Both the position numbers and the translations under genes were made by a program. The notes under the pieces were generated by a model, which was not told the origin of the DNA, made no database searches, and saw nothing but the letters and a program-made list of their open reading frames with translations. 64,000 bases of DNA from assembly GCA_001766825.1 (NCBI GenBank), contig LYOR01000006.1, positions 1 to 64,000 on the forward strand. Direction: 5' to 3'. Below are positions 15,401 to 27,294 of this stretch, piece by piece. Position 1 is the stretch's first letter. Each line of letters begins with the position of its first letter. The DNA comes from Candidatus Syntropharchaeum butanivorans. Lineage in GTDB: Archaea; Halobacteriota; Syntropharchaeia; Syntropharchaeales; Syntropharchaeaceae.

Positions 15401-16996
15401 GGATTTTCTGTGAAGCTCTGCCCATGATATTGCCCTATCTGTGATCCACTCAAGCTGGTAATCGAACGGCCTGTAGCAGTACTCACCACTCACAGGATCC
15501 TTCTCCTTGCCTGAAAAGAGGATGAACTCGGTCTCACCATCCAGTTCCGGAAGAGCGACCTGCCATGCAACCTCTGAAGGTGATAACCCGTTGCTCTCAT
15601 TCCATTTACTCTCATTCATGTAGTAGCTCATGATTCCCTTGATCGGGGTTACGTTCAGCTGCTGGAGGTAACCGATCCCCTCGTCCTCATGATGGTGCCA
15701 CAGTCTGAATGAGTTGAGGATGATCACTGAGTCAACGAGCGGCTTGCCATCCTTGAGGAAGTATGTGGTGGTATTGGGATCCTTGTAGCTGAAACTTGCA
15801 AATATCACATTCGCACCCTTATCCTCTATCTTTCTTATGAGTGGATCGAGCGTCTCGTATGAACCGTACTTCCCTGAGACATAGTAATAGTGGATTCCTA
15901 CCGTAGGTGCACTCTCGTTAAATCTCCCTGTGCTCTTATACCATGTGAGATAATCATCTATCGAGGAGAAGATGCCAAGTCCCTGGATTCCCTCTGCCTC
16001 TGCCTTTGCATCCGGGTGATATATCCCAAACTGCGGGATCTTGACCGGTGCCGGGATATCATCAAGTCCGAAGTCTCCTATCGGGATATCGCAGAGCTTA
16101 ACACCGATGAAGATGAGTAACCCTATCATGTTCTCGGTCCCACCGTTTGCCCAGTAGGTGGCAATATCCGCATACTCCGGGGATGAGAGGTTGACAGAAG
16201 AGAGATTGTAAAGATCGGTAAAGCCGATCGTGATCACACCAGCACCCTTATCCTTTGCCTCAAGCACCGTATCATGGATTGCATCCTGCACCGGGTAACC
16301 GATCATCCAGAGGAAGATGGCATCCTGATCGCTTAAGTTCAGGTTTTTATAGCTCTCCGGATTATCGTGAGTGTATGTACAGAGGGATACGTTGAGATTT
16401 CGCGTGATGTAGAGATCATCTAAAGCCTTCTCAAGCCAGACCGCGTACGATGACTTCTCTGATACAACAAAAGCCACCTTTGTCCTATCTTCAGGTGGCT
16501 CAGGTGGATCCACCGCTGTGCTGTTGCCATAGAACCTGTTATCCATGTAGGTAATGAGATTCATTATATTCTCATCACCACCCCAGACCCAGTACTTCGT
16601 GATGTTCACATCATCCACATTCCCGATCGATATACTGGAACTCAGGTTATATGCCACGACATAAGCACTCCGGTTTATCGTCTGGTTTATCGATGCAACG
16701 GTCTCATTGTCAAGAGATGCCAGAAACACAACGCTTTCATTGCTGAAATTCACCGATTTCGCCTCTGTCTCGTTGTATATGCTGATATTTACCGTAGCAT
16801 TCACCGATGCATTCACAAGCGAGGCTAAATTCTCATCCGTTCCAAGAACAAATGTTATCCTGTGTTCAACCGTCTCAACCTGTGCAACCGTCACTCCGGG
16901 CACCATGAGCTGTGCCACGAGTAACACCATAACCAGGGGTGCAAGTATTCGCACCCCTTTTATACGATTCCTTCCTATCTCTTTATGCATATCCAA
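12392..16996 (-). CDS. Extracellular, membrane-anchored CobN-like protein
   Basis: A 1534-residue CobN/Mg-chelatase H-subunit family protein. The N-terminus has a signal-peptide or anchor segment (residues about 17-38). Family motifs in the middle are HYYYVSGKYGSYETLDPLIR, VAIIYYNHGGGKDNLGASYL, AIVHFGTHGTQEWLPGKE and GNNFHSFDPREIPTKEAWEV. Near the C-terminus come GVTCCHHTCGN, a Thr/Gly/Pro-rich stalk and a transmembrane anchor ending LGFVLRRR. Very many N-x-S/T sequons suggest glycosylation outside the cell. Cytoplasmic CobN inserts cobalt with ATP; outside the cell this is unlikely, so metal or corrinoid binding and uptake is inferred. It lies last in an operon with DUF2162, ExbB-like and DUF2149 genes. 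Confidence 0.85.
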   Translation of the reverse strand: MDMHKEIGRNRIKGVRILAPLVMVLLVAQLMVPGVTVAQVETVEHRITFVLGTDENLASLVNASVNATVNISIYNETEAKSVNFSNESVVFLASLDNETVASINQTINRSAYVVAYNLSSSISIGNVDDVNITKYWVWGGDENIMNLITYMDNRFYGNSTAVDPPEPPEDRTKVAFVVSEKSSYAVWLEKALDDLYITRNLNVSLCTYTHDNPESYKNLNLSDQDAIFLWMIGYPVQDAIHDTVLEAKDKGAGVITIGFTDLYNLSSVNLSSPEYADIATYWANGGTENMIGLLIFIGVKLCDIPIGDFGLDDIPAPVKIPQFGIYHPDAKAEAEGIQGLGIFSSIDDYLTWYKSTGRFNESAPTVGIHYYYVSGKYGSYETLDPLIRKIEDKGANVIFASFSYKDPNTTTYFLKDGKPLVDSVIILNSFRLWHHHEDEGIGYLQQLNVTPIKGIMSYYMNESKWNESNGLSPSEVAWQVALPELDGETEFILFSGKEKDPVSGEYCYRPFDYQLEWITDRAISWAELHRKSNAEKKVAIIYYNHGGGKDNLGASYLDIVPSLTDLLDAMKGEGYDVEGEVPSEDELLDLMLHQGRNVGTWAPDELERMVESGTVILLPASEYETWFNELPEDKQEEVIEKWGEPPGEIMVYGNETGRYLVIPGVKLGNVLLAPQPTRGWLQDQAILYHDKELPPHHQYIAFYLWLKKEYGADAIVHFGTHGTQEWLPGKETALSAEEDWPAILIQDLPVVYPYIMDNVGEGTQAKRRGQAVIVDHLTPPIVAGGLYGDLSLLHERIHRYLSAENTTLKGEYRETITELYENLTLSENLGVTPDELRAMNETAFEDFINGELHEYLHDLASEFMPYGLHILGSPPDGWKLVSMVESMLGSEFEEHIAEVYPDPHELSPAHENCTVIEGLLSEVLLNGTDPEEAQTMVLAGNVSANVTADLETAKIYAANLKNCTIEIPRILAALDGRYVPPKVGNDPIRNPDALPTGNNFHSFDPREIPTKEAWEVGKAMADNLLEQYRAEHNGTYPERVAFVLFCVETMRHQGIMESEILYLMGVKPKWDKRGRVKGVELIPCSELQRPRIDVLVTTSGLYRDTFAGKIGIIDEGVRVAAQTDDDNCTNYVKEHSDAIYEWLIENGYSEDDATCLSMARVFSEESGNYGTGLPDVIAASDTWNDTAKIADLYINRLGYVYGDCGWSLVNPDLFRENLRGVDVAIHSRSSNLYGVLDNDDQFSYLGGLALAVRSLTGETPDLYITNLRDPHNPVTETLQSFLRRELVVRYFNPKWIEGMMEHDYAGAREMMKFTEYLWGWDVVTPDLITADMWNQVYDVYIQDRYNLGMKGFFEANNPYALESIVARMLEAVRKGYWDPSDAVKTNLAEMYQELKSEYGVTCCHHTCGNLLLNEYMQGIISAPIEESTTTTTTSQETTTHYYHGGGGGKPLIWQTPTPAPRSGGGNETEEAGVGTVEEIVPEKAESQNEPLEGTVMEETTVETPMPVSGVPWIAVLIVIAILGLVLLGFVLRRR

Positions 16997-17065
16997 CCAC
17001 CTCGGGTATGCTTGAAGCCGGATGCCCCGGTAGCTGGGAGGGTCTGGGGCATCACGGCTTCTTAC

Positions 17066-17407
17066 TCAGCCATCAGTAGCATTCTCAGGGACATATATCA
17101 CCTCTCCGGTCTCCAATCTGTAGGCAGTTCCGATCTTTCTTCCCTGCCCACCTGCAATCTTCTCTGTTGCGTTCAGAACCTTTATCGTCTCATGATCCTT
17201 GATTATCACCTGCATATCAGGCTTACCGGGATTTTTAACGATGGTAACACTTGCATCAGGATCAAGGAGCTCCGGAATGTTGTATGATAGGACAAGTGCA
17301 ACTAAAAGCGCTACCGCGAAGACCATCGCGGCGTCAAACAGGTTTGCAACACTTGTCATCGGATCATCTTCATCCTCAAGTATCAACCCTAACCTTCTCT
17401 GTCTCAC
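17066..17407 (-). CDS. DUF2149 membrane protein
   Basis: A 113-residue protein with one transmembrane helix (FDAAMVFAVALLVALVLSYN, about residues 24-43) and a short C-terminal exterior domain. Topology is like ExbD/TolR: a short cytoplasmic N-terminus, one helix, then a soluble domain. It is encoded directly after the ExbB-like gene (4-base overlap) and before the CobN-like gene. The DUF2149 name is from memory of this conserved cluster. Confidence 0.75.
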   Translation of the reverse strand: MRQRRLGLILEDEDDPMTSVANLFDAAMVFAVALLVALVLSYNIPELLDPDASVTIVKNPGKPDMQVIIKDHETIKVLNATEKIAGGQGRKIGTAYRLETGEVIYVPENATDG

Positions 17408-18024
17408 TTTAACACCTCCACAACATACTCCATATCACTCAGATCCTGGGTGTACCACCTCTTCTTGACAAGAAGGATGGCGTAGGCAATCCCTCCTGCA
17501 AGAAGCCCAAGAACCGTGGTTGCAAATGCGATGGCAAGGTTTGATGCCAGTGTCTGGATATCACCGGAGGACAGGCCTATCAGCGCAGGCCCCATCGGTA
17601 TGAGTGTTCCCATAAGCCCGATCATCGGTGCAATCCTTGAGACGAACCTCGGAAACTCAAGCTCACGTGCTATCTTGAGTTCATAGTCCTGTAAAAGCTT
17701 CTCAGCCTCAACCGAGAAGCTCTCATCGCCTATCGTCTCTGTAAGATCCTTTATGAACCCTTTAAGGAAGTGATTGGAGCCTGAGTTTGTAAGCGCACTT
17801 GAAGCTTCTTTAAAGTTTTTAAGCTCGATATTCTCCTTTGCAAGCTTCACTCCAGACTTGAGCCTGCTGAAATCTCTGCTTCTTGATGCATACTCGGATA
17901 CAAACTGCCCGAGCATCACAAATGAAAGGGCAACGAGTATGAGAAGTGCAATAACCACGGGATAAAGGAGCGAGTTTGATATTACAAACATCAGCCCCAT
18001 TATTCCGGATGATATGCTCCCCAT
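17404..18024 (-). CDS. MotA/TolQ/ExbB proton-channel family protein
   Basis: A 206-residue protein with three predicted membrane helices: residues about 15-40, and two near the C-terminus containing FVSRIAPMIGLMGTLIPMGP and LASNLAIAFATTVLGLLAGG, the MotA/ExbB signature. It should form an ion channel that drives a partner through ion flow. With the DUF2149 protein it forms an ExbBD-like pair beside the CobN-like surface protein. It overlaps DUF2162 by one base. Confidence 0.88.
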   Translation of the reverse strand: MGSISSGIMGLMFVISNSLLYPVVIALLILVALSFVMLGQFVSEYASRSRDFSRLKSGVKLAKENIELKNFKEASSALTNSGSNHFLKGFIKDLTETIGDESFSVEAEKLLQDYELKIARELEFPRFVSRIAPMIGLMGTLIPMGPALIGLSSGDIQTLASNLAIAFATTVLGLLAGGIAYAILLVKKRWYTQDLSDMEYVVEVLK

Positions 18025-18737
18025 TACCCACCCCTCCTTGCAGGAAACAGGTTCATTCTATCACTGAAAAATCCGGATGCTACGAGAAGTGTGATTAAAA
18101 GAAAAGACAGAAAACTCTCCTTTAAATTAACTGGAGCTTCAAATGATGGAAATGACTGTGCCTGGATGTATGCCGGGATTATAATCGGAGAGAGGAGGTA
18201 GAAGAGTCCGAAGAGGATCATCACGGTTCCAAGGGAGGATGGGTCTTTAAGATGCATGCGCTGTGCAAAGGATGCGATTGAGAGGGAGGTTATTGATATT
18301 CCAGCAAAGAAGATTGTACCGACGATAAGGCCAATTGTGACGTTACCCAGATCAAGCAGGCTCGATAGTGTCATACATGCAAGGAAAGTCGCAGTAAGGC
18401 ATACCGGGCAGGGAACAGAGAGCCATAAGAAGCTCTTTCGTGATATATCACGTCTCTTAGAGATCCAGCTTTTCTTTGTCTCTATCCCAAAGTATAGAAG
18501 CCCGAGTGCTATTACAAGATGCATCGTGAGACCGGTCGCAAGGATATTATTCGTAAGCTCGGCTGGAATGACTCCTATCAGGTATCCCATAATGATCGAG
18601 AGGATGAAATAAGCAGATGCAACATAGAAGATCTCACGTCGATTGAGGCTTGCAAATCCACACCCCATCCCGCTTTTAAGCGAAAAGAGGGCGATTCCGA
18701 TGAGAATCCCCACTGCAATAACTGTCGATATCTCCAC
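18024..18737 (-). CDS. DUF2162 polytopic membrane protein
   Basis: A 237-residue protein with about seven hydrophobic helices. Noteworthy motifs are LKSGMGCGFASLNRREIFYV near the N-terminus and VPCPVCLTATFLACM in the middle, a cysteine-rich stretch within a helix that could bind metal. It opens the CobN-like operon. The family is found beside ExbB/DUF2149/CobN genes in methanogens; a role in metal or corrinoid transport is inferred, not shown. Confidence 0.75.
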   Translation of the reverse strand: MEISTVIAVGILIGIALFSLKSGMGCGFASLNRREIFYVASAYFILSIIMGYLIGVIPAELTNNILATGLTMHLVIALGLLYFGIETKKSWISKRRDISRKSFLWLSVPCPVCLTATFLACMTLSSLLDLGNVTIGLIVGTIFFAGISITSLSIASFAQRMHLKDPSSLGTVMILFGLFYLLSPIIIPAYIQAQSFPSFEAPVNLKESFLSFLLITLLVASGFFSDRMNLFPARRGG

Positions 18738-19154
18738 GGTATGCCTCCCACTACAGTAGATTAAAGAAAAGATTACTTGTTTATAAATCTTTCTCTTTTT
18801 ACTTAAAACAATTACCTTTAACTTCCCCCTAACCCGGACTTATAATATACAAACCCAAACCGGTATTTTTGCGTATTCACGGTCATCTTTTCCCGGATAA
18901 AAAGCACACCATAAAAATCCATTAAACCTAATTCTAACCGAAATTAGAATCTGCATAAACCTTTCCTGGTGGAAAAATGGATACTCCGCTGGCAAGATTA
19001 AAAAGACCCAAAATGGATGCTATTAGGGGAAATACTCGGTACTGTCAGTTCACGGAGAGTCAAGCAGGAGATATCAGAGCAGGGTATATCACCTATGGGG
19101 GTGAGCGGATTGCAGAAGAGAGAAGAATTGAAGGTTACAGGAGATTATGGATTC
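18738..19154. promoter_or_regulatory. Non-coding region with promoter and palindrome upstream of CobN-like operon
   Basis: On the minus strand GAAAGATTTATAAACA (about 18779-18794) is a good BRE/TATA element about 45 bases before the DUF2162 start. Farther upstream ATTCTAA (18931-18937) and TTAGAAT (18944-18950) form a perfect 7-bp inverted repeat with a 6-bp spacer, a possible operator. Open frames on the plus strand at 18977-19205 look accidental. I saw no tRNA or riboswitch that I could support. Confidence 0.5.
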
Positions 19155-19358
19155 TCATCGAGAAACGCGGTATGTGATTGTGAATATGAGAAGAGCAATC
19201 ATTAAAGCTCCCAGGATGGATTCAAGAGCTGCTAAGACCTGTGGAATGTGTCCTGCCGCAAGATTCGGCTGGATATTTGAGTATCCCAAGCTCGTGAATG
19301 TGATCACACTGTGGTAGATGTAATCAAGAAAGTCCGGGGTGACCATCTTTCCATTCAC
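19155..19358 (-). pseudogene. Ion-channel pore fragment split from the pentapeptide-repeat protein
   Basis: A 67-residue frame starting with GTG, FLDYIYHSVITFTSLGYSNI then a transmembrane helix, resembling the pore loop and last helix of two-helix ion channels. The selectivity filter normally TxGYG reads SLGYS. Related pentapeptide-repeat proteins can carry such a channel in one chain, whereas here the upstream gene stops at ATGTGA and the first channel helix is missing. It overlaps that gene by four bases. A decayed fusion is more likely than a working subunit. Confidence 0.6.
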
Positions 19359-20524
19359 ATTCTTAAAATCTTCACACCATAGCCTGTCAGTAACTTCAAA
19401 ATGAAAAAATCATATACCCATGACCTCAGGCAGTTAATCCAGCCTTTCTCCCTCAAAAGCTTTCTCCTGACCTCACATCTCCTGTAATGCATATCCAGCG
19501 CCTCTTCAATCCTCCCGTTCTGGATGTAAAAGTAGTAGAGATTGTTGTAAACCTCATAGGACGCCTCATAAAGCTCCTCTACGCCTCCTCTGTAAAGATA
19601 TTCCTCAAGTCCTTCTCTCTCTATTAAATCGTTAAGCTCACTTATTTCAACATAATTCTCCTCTTTTTCAGAATTTCTCCTCTTCCGAGGTCTTTGAAAA
19701 ATTCTGCTTTCTGCATTTTCCGGGTTTTTAACAACCCTCCGCCTCTTCCTGTCAAAAAAGACCATTCCTACTCCTACAGAAACATACCTGACCACTCTCT
19801 CTTCAAGAAGCTTTGCCACAACTTCGGGATCACTCCATCTAATCTTCTGCACATCAAAAACTGCCAATTCTTTATTCTCTACTTTAAGGAAATCTGCAAT
19901 AATTTCATTAATTTCTTTCTCAAATTTTGCATTCCTAAGCGTTTTCGTCTCGTCAAGGTAAGAGAGGTAAAGATTTGCGTATGTCAAATTTGCACCATCC
20001 AGGCAAGTTTCCGAATCCACTCTCACACCGGATAAATTTGCACCCTCAAGATTTACACTCGTAAGGTCAGCTTCTTGAAGTTCTGCAAACGAAAGGTCAG
20101 CTCCTTGAAGTTCTGCTTTGTAAAGGTCAGCTCCTTGAAGATTTGCACCTGAAAGGTCAGCTCCTTGAAGATTTGCACCCAAAAGGTCAGCTCCTTGAAG
20201 TTCTACTTTGTAAAGGTCAGCTCCTTCAAGATTTGCAAACGAAAGGTTAGCTTCTTGAAGTTTTGCATCTGAAAGGTTAGCTTCTTCAAGATTCGCAAAC
20301 CGAAGGAAAGCCTCCTGGAGTTCTTTTCCACTTAACTTCGCCCCTCTTAAAAACGCCCCTAAAATCGTATTCTCCTTTAACTCCCTCAGCTTCGCATCAT
20401 CAGGCTCTTTCCCTTCCTCTTCCCTGTGCCAGTAGCAGTATTCTTCCCCAGCAAGGGCTTCAAGCGGGCATTCCCATGATCCCAATTTGAATCTGCATTT
20501 AGCCATGTTCTTTACGAAGCTCAC
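19355..20524 (-). CDS. Pentapeptide-repeat protein
   Basis: A 389-residue protein. Residues about 10-35 hold a Cys/His cluster (KCRFKLGSWECPLEALAGEE then YCYWH) that may bind zinc. Residues about 55-175 are A(D/N)LxxAxLxxA pentapeptide repeats forming a right-handed beta-helix. The remainder is charged, helical and TPR-like (LYEASYEVYNNLYYFYIQNG), and ends FFILKLLTGYGVKILRM just where a membrane channel domain would begin. A role in sensing or channel gating is possible but unknown. Confidence 0.8.
   Translation of the reverse strand: MSFVKNMAKCRFKLGSWECPLEALAGEEYCYWHREEEGKEPDDAKLRELKENTILGAFLRGAKLSGKELQEAFLRFANLEEANLSDAKLQEANLSFANLEGADLYKVELQGADLLGANLQGADLSGANLQGADLYKAELQGADLSFAELQEADLTSVNLEGANLSGVRVDSETCLDGANLTYANLYLSYLDETKTLRNAKFEKEINEIIADFLKVENKELAVFDVQKIRWSDPEVVAKLLEERVVRYVSVGVGMVFFDRKRRRVVKNPENAESRIFQRPRKRRNSEKEENYVEISELNDLIEREGLEEYLYRGGVEELYEASYEVYNNLYYFYIQNGRIEEALDMHYRRCEVRRKLLREKGWINCLRSWVYDFFILKLLTGYGVKILRM
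20040..20335 (-). repeat. About 30-bp tandem repeats coding for pentapeptide units
   Basis: Near-identical units of 30 bases (AAGGTCAGCTCCTTGAAG with a variable part) recur about ten times. They encode two pentapeptides each and are internal to the gene, so they are not a CRISPR array. Their DNA identity implies recent expansion. Confidence 0.8.
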
Positions 20525-20612
20525 TAGGCTTTAAGGATGCTCCTGCCTGACCATTTCATAGCAGCGTGAAGGTGTTGTAATGTTAGAGGGGGCGGCCTTT
20601 GGCGTCTCACCG

Positions 20613-21719
20613 TCAGATTACCCTCTCAATGATCTCAAGCGCCCGCTTTATATCAGATCGTGACGCGGCATAAGATATTCTCACATGACCCCTGCCGTTC
20701 TCACCGAACGATGATCCAGGGGTTGTAACAACCCCATTCTGAAGAAGCTTTGTCACAAACCCCTCCTCATCTGCGACCCTGAGGAAAAGATAGAACGCGC
20801 CATCCGGGATCGGGAAGCTGAAGCCAAGAGCGTTCAATCCCTCAACCAGAAGATCTCTTCTTGCTCTGAACTCATCACACATCGATCTCACACACTCCTG
20901 AGGACCGGTAAGTGCCTCAAGTGCTGCAAACTGCGAGACTGAGCTTGCACACGCCTGAATGTACTGATGAACCTTCAGCATCTGCTCGATATATTCGGAT
21001 GGTGCACCAACGTACCCGAGCCTCCATCCTGTCATCGCGTATGTCTTTGAGACCGCATTTATCGTGATGACATCATCTGTGAGGCTTGCAGGGCTCACAT
21101 GCTCCCCATCATAGATAAACTCCTCATAGACCTCGTCTGAGATTATAACAAGCCCGTAATCTTCTGCGATCTCCGTGTACGCCCTTATATCATCCCTCGT
21201 TTGAACCCTGCCGGTGGGGTTTGAGGGGGAGTTCAGGATGAGCACACGATCTCCGGGTCCTATCGCCTCAAGAAGCAGATCAGGATCGAGCCGGAAGTTC
21301 TCATCGAGCCTCAGGCTCTTCGGTATCCCACCTGCAATCCTGGTCAGTGAGAAGTATGAGACAAAGCCCGGATCAGGGATCAGGACGCCATCACCTGGAT
21401 TGACAATCGCCTCGAGTGCGATGTGAAGCGCCTCACTCGCGCCTGATGTCACGATTATATCCTCAACACCGATCTCAAATCCATTTTTCTCCAAAAATCG
21501 CTCCCTTATAGCCTCTCTAAGCTCAGGAATTCCTTTCCCCGGGGTATAACCTGTGAACCCGGCATCTATCGCACGCTTCGCAGCTTCTTTTATATGGGGA
21601 GGGGTGTCAAAGTCAGGTTGCCCAAGCCCCAGATTTATCGCATCAGATCCTGCAGCCTCAAACAGCCTCCTGATCCCTGAAAGATCGATTTTCTGGAGTC
21701 TATCTGCAAATTTCACCAT
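20613..21719 (-). CDS. Class I/II aminotransferase (aspartate-type)
   Basis: A 368-residue PLP-dependent fold-type I enzyme. It shows INLGLGQPDFDTPPHIKEAA at the N-terminus, LNSPSNPTGR, the aspartate in IISDEVYEEF, the PLP lysine in NAVSKTYAMTGWRLGYVGAP and a late arginine in GRGHVRISYA. Its amino acid substrate cannot be told from sequence. It ends the unit begun by the methylthioadenosine phosphorylase, two bases away. Confidence 0.9.
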   Translation of the reverse strand: MVKFADRLQKIDLSGIRRLFEAAGSDAINLGLGQPDFDTPPHIKEAAKRAIDAGFTGYTPGKGIPELREAIRERFLEKNGFEIGVEDIIVTSGASEALHIALEAIVNPGDGVLIPDPGFVSYFSLTRIAGGIPKSLRLDENFRLDPDLLLEAIGPGDRVLILNSPSNPTGRVQTRDDIRAYTEIAEDYGLVIISDEVYEEFIYDGEHVSPASLTDDVITINAVSKTYAMTGWRLGYVGAPSEYIEQMLKVHQYIQACASSVSQFAALEALTGPQECVRSMCDEFRARRDLLVEGLNALGFSFPIPDGAFYLFLRVADEEGFVTKLLQNGVVTTPGSSFGENGRGHVRISYAASRSDIKRALEIIERVI

Positions 21720-21721
21720 GG

Positions 21722-22585
21722 CTAAACCCTTCCGCGAAGAAAGATCGCAAGCTTTGAGCGAAGATCCTCCGGTATCACATCAGGGGATGTCACAATTGCG
21801 TTGTCCAGTGCATGGCGGCAGGTGCAGTCCTCCTCAAGTGGTATTCTTGGGATTGCCTCTTTCAGGATTGCTCTGACCGTCTCCTCATTCCTCGCCACAT
21901 TTTTAATCACGGTCTCGATCGTGACGTCCTCTTCCTCCTCATGCCAGACGTCGTAGTCAGTAACGGTTGCGATCGTTGCATAGCAGATCTCAGCCTCTCT
22001 TGCAAGCTTTGCCTCGGGAAGCGCCGTCATACCGATGACATCAAATCCACAGGACCTGTAGAAGAAAGATTCAGCCCTGGTTGAAAACTGTGGCCCCTCC
22101 ATACAGACATAAGTCCCCCTGTGTGTACGTTTTCCGAGGTTTGATGCAATCTCAAGGAGGAGGTTCGATAATGACTCGCAGAAGGGATCTGTGAAGCTGA
22201 TGTGGCAGACAATCCCCCCCTCAAAGAATGTCGAGGGTCTTGCCTTCGTTCTATCAAATATCTGGTCCGGAATGACGACATCCAGCGGCTTGATCTCCTC
22301 CTTCAGGCTCCCGACAGCAGAAGGCGAGATGATATGGGTGACACCGAGTGACTTCATCGCATAGATGTTTGCCCTCGCCGGGATCTCTCCTGGCGCGATT
22401 CGGTGCCCTTTTCCATGCCTTGCAAGAAATGCAACCCTTCTTCCCTCAAACTCGCCAAGTACAATCCGATCAGATGGCTTACCGAAGGGTGTATCAACCA
22501 CGATCTCCCTCACATTCTCGAATATAGACTGATCATAGATCCCGCTTCCACCGATAATCCCAATCTCAGCTTTCTCTTCAACCAT
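21722..22585 (-). CDS. S-methyl-5'-thioadenosine phosphorylase family
   Basis: A 287-residue phosphorylase with EIGIIGGSGIYDQ at the N-terminus, LARHGKGHRIAPGEIPARAN, ISPSAVGSLKEEI and YVCMEGPQFSTRAES. It cleaves methylthioadenosine (or methylthioinosine) with phosphate in methionine salvage. A longer frame begins at 22693, but the ATG at 22585 has GGTGGT five bases upstream and fits family length. The aminotransferase follows immediately and may act in the same salvage route. Confidence 0.88.
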   Translation of the reverse strand: MVEEKAEIGIIGGSGIYDQSIFENVREIVVDTPFGKPSDRIVLGEFEGRRVAFLARHGKGHRIAPGEIPARANIYAMKSLGVTHIISPSAVGSLKEEIKPLDVVIPDQIFDRTKARPSTFFEGGIVCHISFTDPFCESLSNLLLEIASNLGKRTHRGTYVCMEGPQFSTRAESFFYRSCGFDVIGMTALPEAKLAREAEICYATIATVTDYDVWHEEEEDVTIETVIKNVARNEETVRAILKEAIPRIPLEEDCTCRHALDNAIVTSPDVIPEDLRSKLAIFLRGRV

Positions 22586-22723
22586 GTGACCACCTGCAGG
22601 TATCGGTAGATTGCTCCTGCTAAATAATTCTATGCGTACAGCCACTTCATATTCTCCGTTGCCCCGGGAAGGAGAGTGCCCAGAAACACTCACTCAACGA
22701 GCGCAATAAGGAAAGTTATTTTA

Positions 22724-26853
<4,130 letters not shown>

Positions 26854-26859
26854 ATCCTC

Positions 26860-27294
26860 TCACACCTTCCACTCGATCCTTCTTATCTCACGGTCCACAA
26901 CCTTTCCGCTCTCATCCGTGATACGTGCCTCGACCAGGATCATATCCCCCTCATTTATCTCAACCTGAGGTGGAAATGCAAGGGTGAGTTCATAGCTCCC
27001 GGGTCCGGTGTACGCGACAGCGCCCCAGTACCCGATCTCCCTGAAGTTGTGAATTGCAAAGGCGCTCACACATGGAAATGGAACCGTGCTTGAAGCTTTC
27101 GGTGCCCTGAGCGCATTTACCACCTCTGGGGTTACATTCATCCCTGTGATCGTGGCCACCCCTTTCTCATCGAGCCCGACCTCAACCTTAACCTGAATAA
27201 CCGGCGCCCTCAAACGATCAATACAACAGGTGCCGGCGAGAGCCACCATGACAAGGACCAGAGAGATTGCAACAAGCTGCCCACCCGTCTTCAT
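26860..27294 (-). CDS. Small secreted or lipid-anchored protein of unknown function
   Basis: A 144-residue protein with a hydrophobic N-terminal segment (LVAISLVLVMVALAGTCC) whose cysteine pair could be a lipoprotein attachment site, though the lipobox is not canonical. The rest is beta-rich (VEVGLDEKGVATITGMNVTP, YTGPGSYELTLAFPP) and looks like an Ig-like exterior domain. It overlaps the upstream gene by four bases. I do not recognise a family. Confidence 0.6.
   Translation of the reverse strand: MKTGGQLVAISLVLVMVALAGTCCIDRLRAPVIQVKVEVGLDEKGVATITGMNVTPEVVNALRAPKASSTVPFPCVSAFAIHNFREIGYWGAVAYTGPGSYELTLAFPPQVEINEGDMILVEARITDESGKVVDREIRRIEWKV

Noticed and set aside
18977..19205. Overlapping short plus-strand frames of 62-66 residues
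   Set aside because: No recognisable protein pattern and no clear ribosome-binding site; two frames compete over the same bases.
20040..20335. Regular 30-bp repeats resembling a CRISPR array
   Set aside because: There are no distinct spacers; the units are contiguous and encode pentapeptide repeats in frame.
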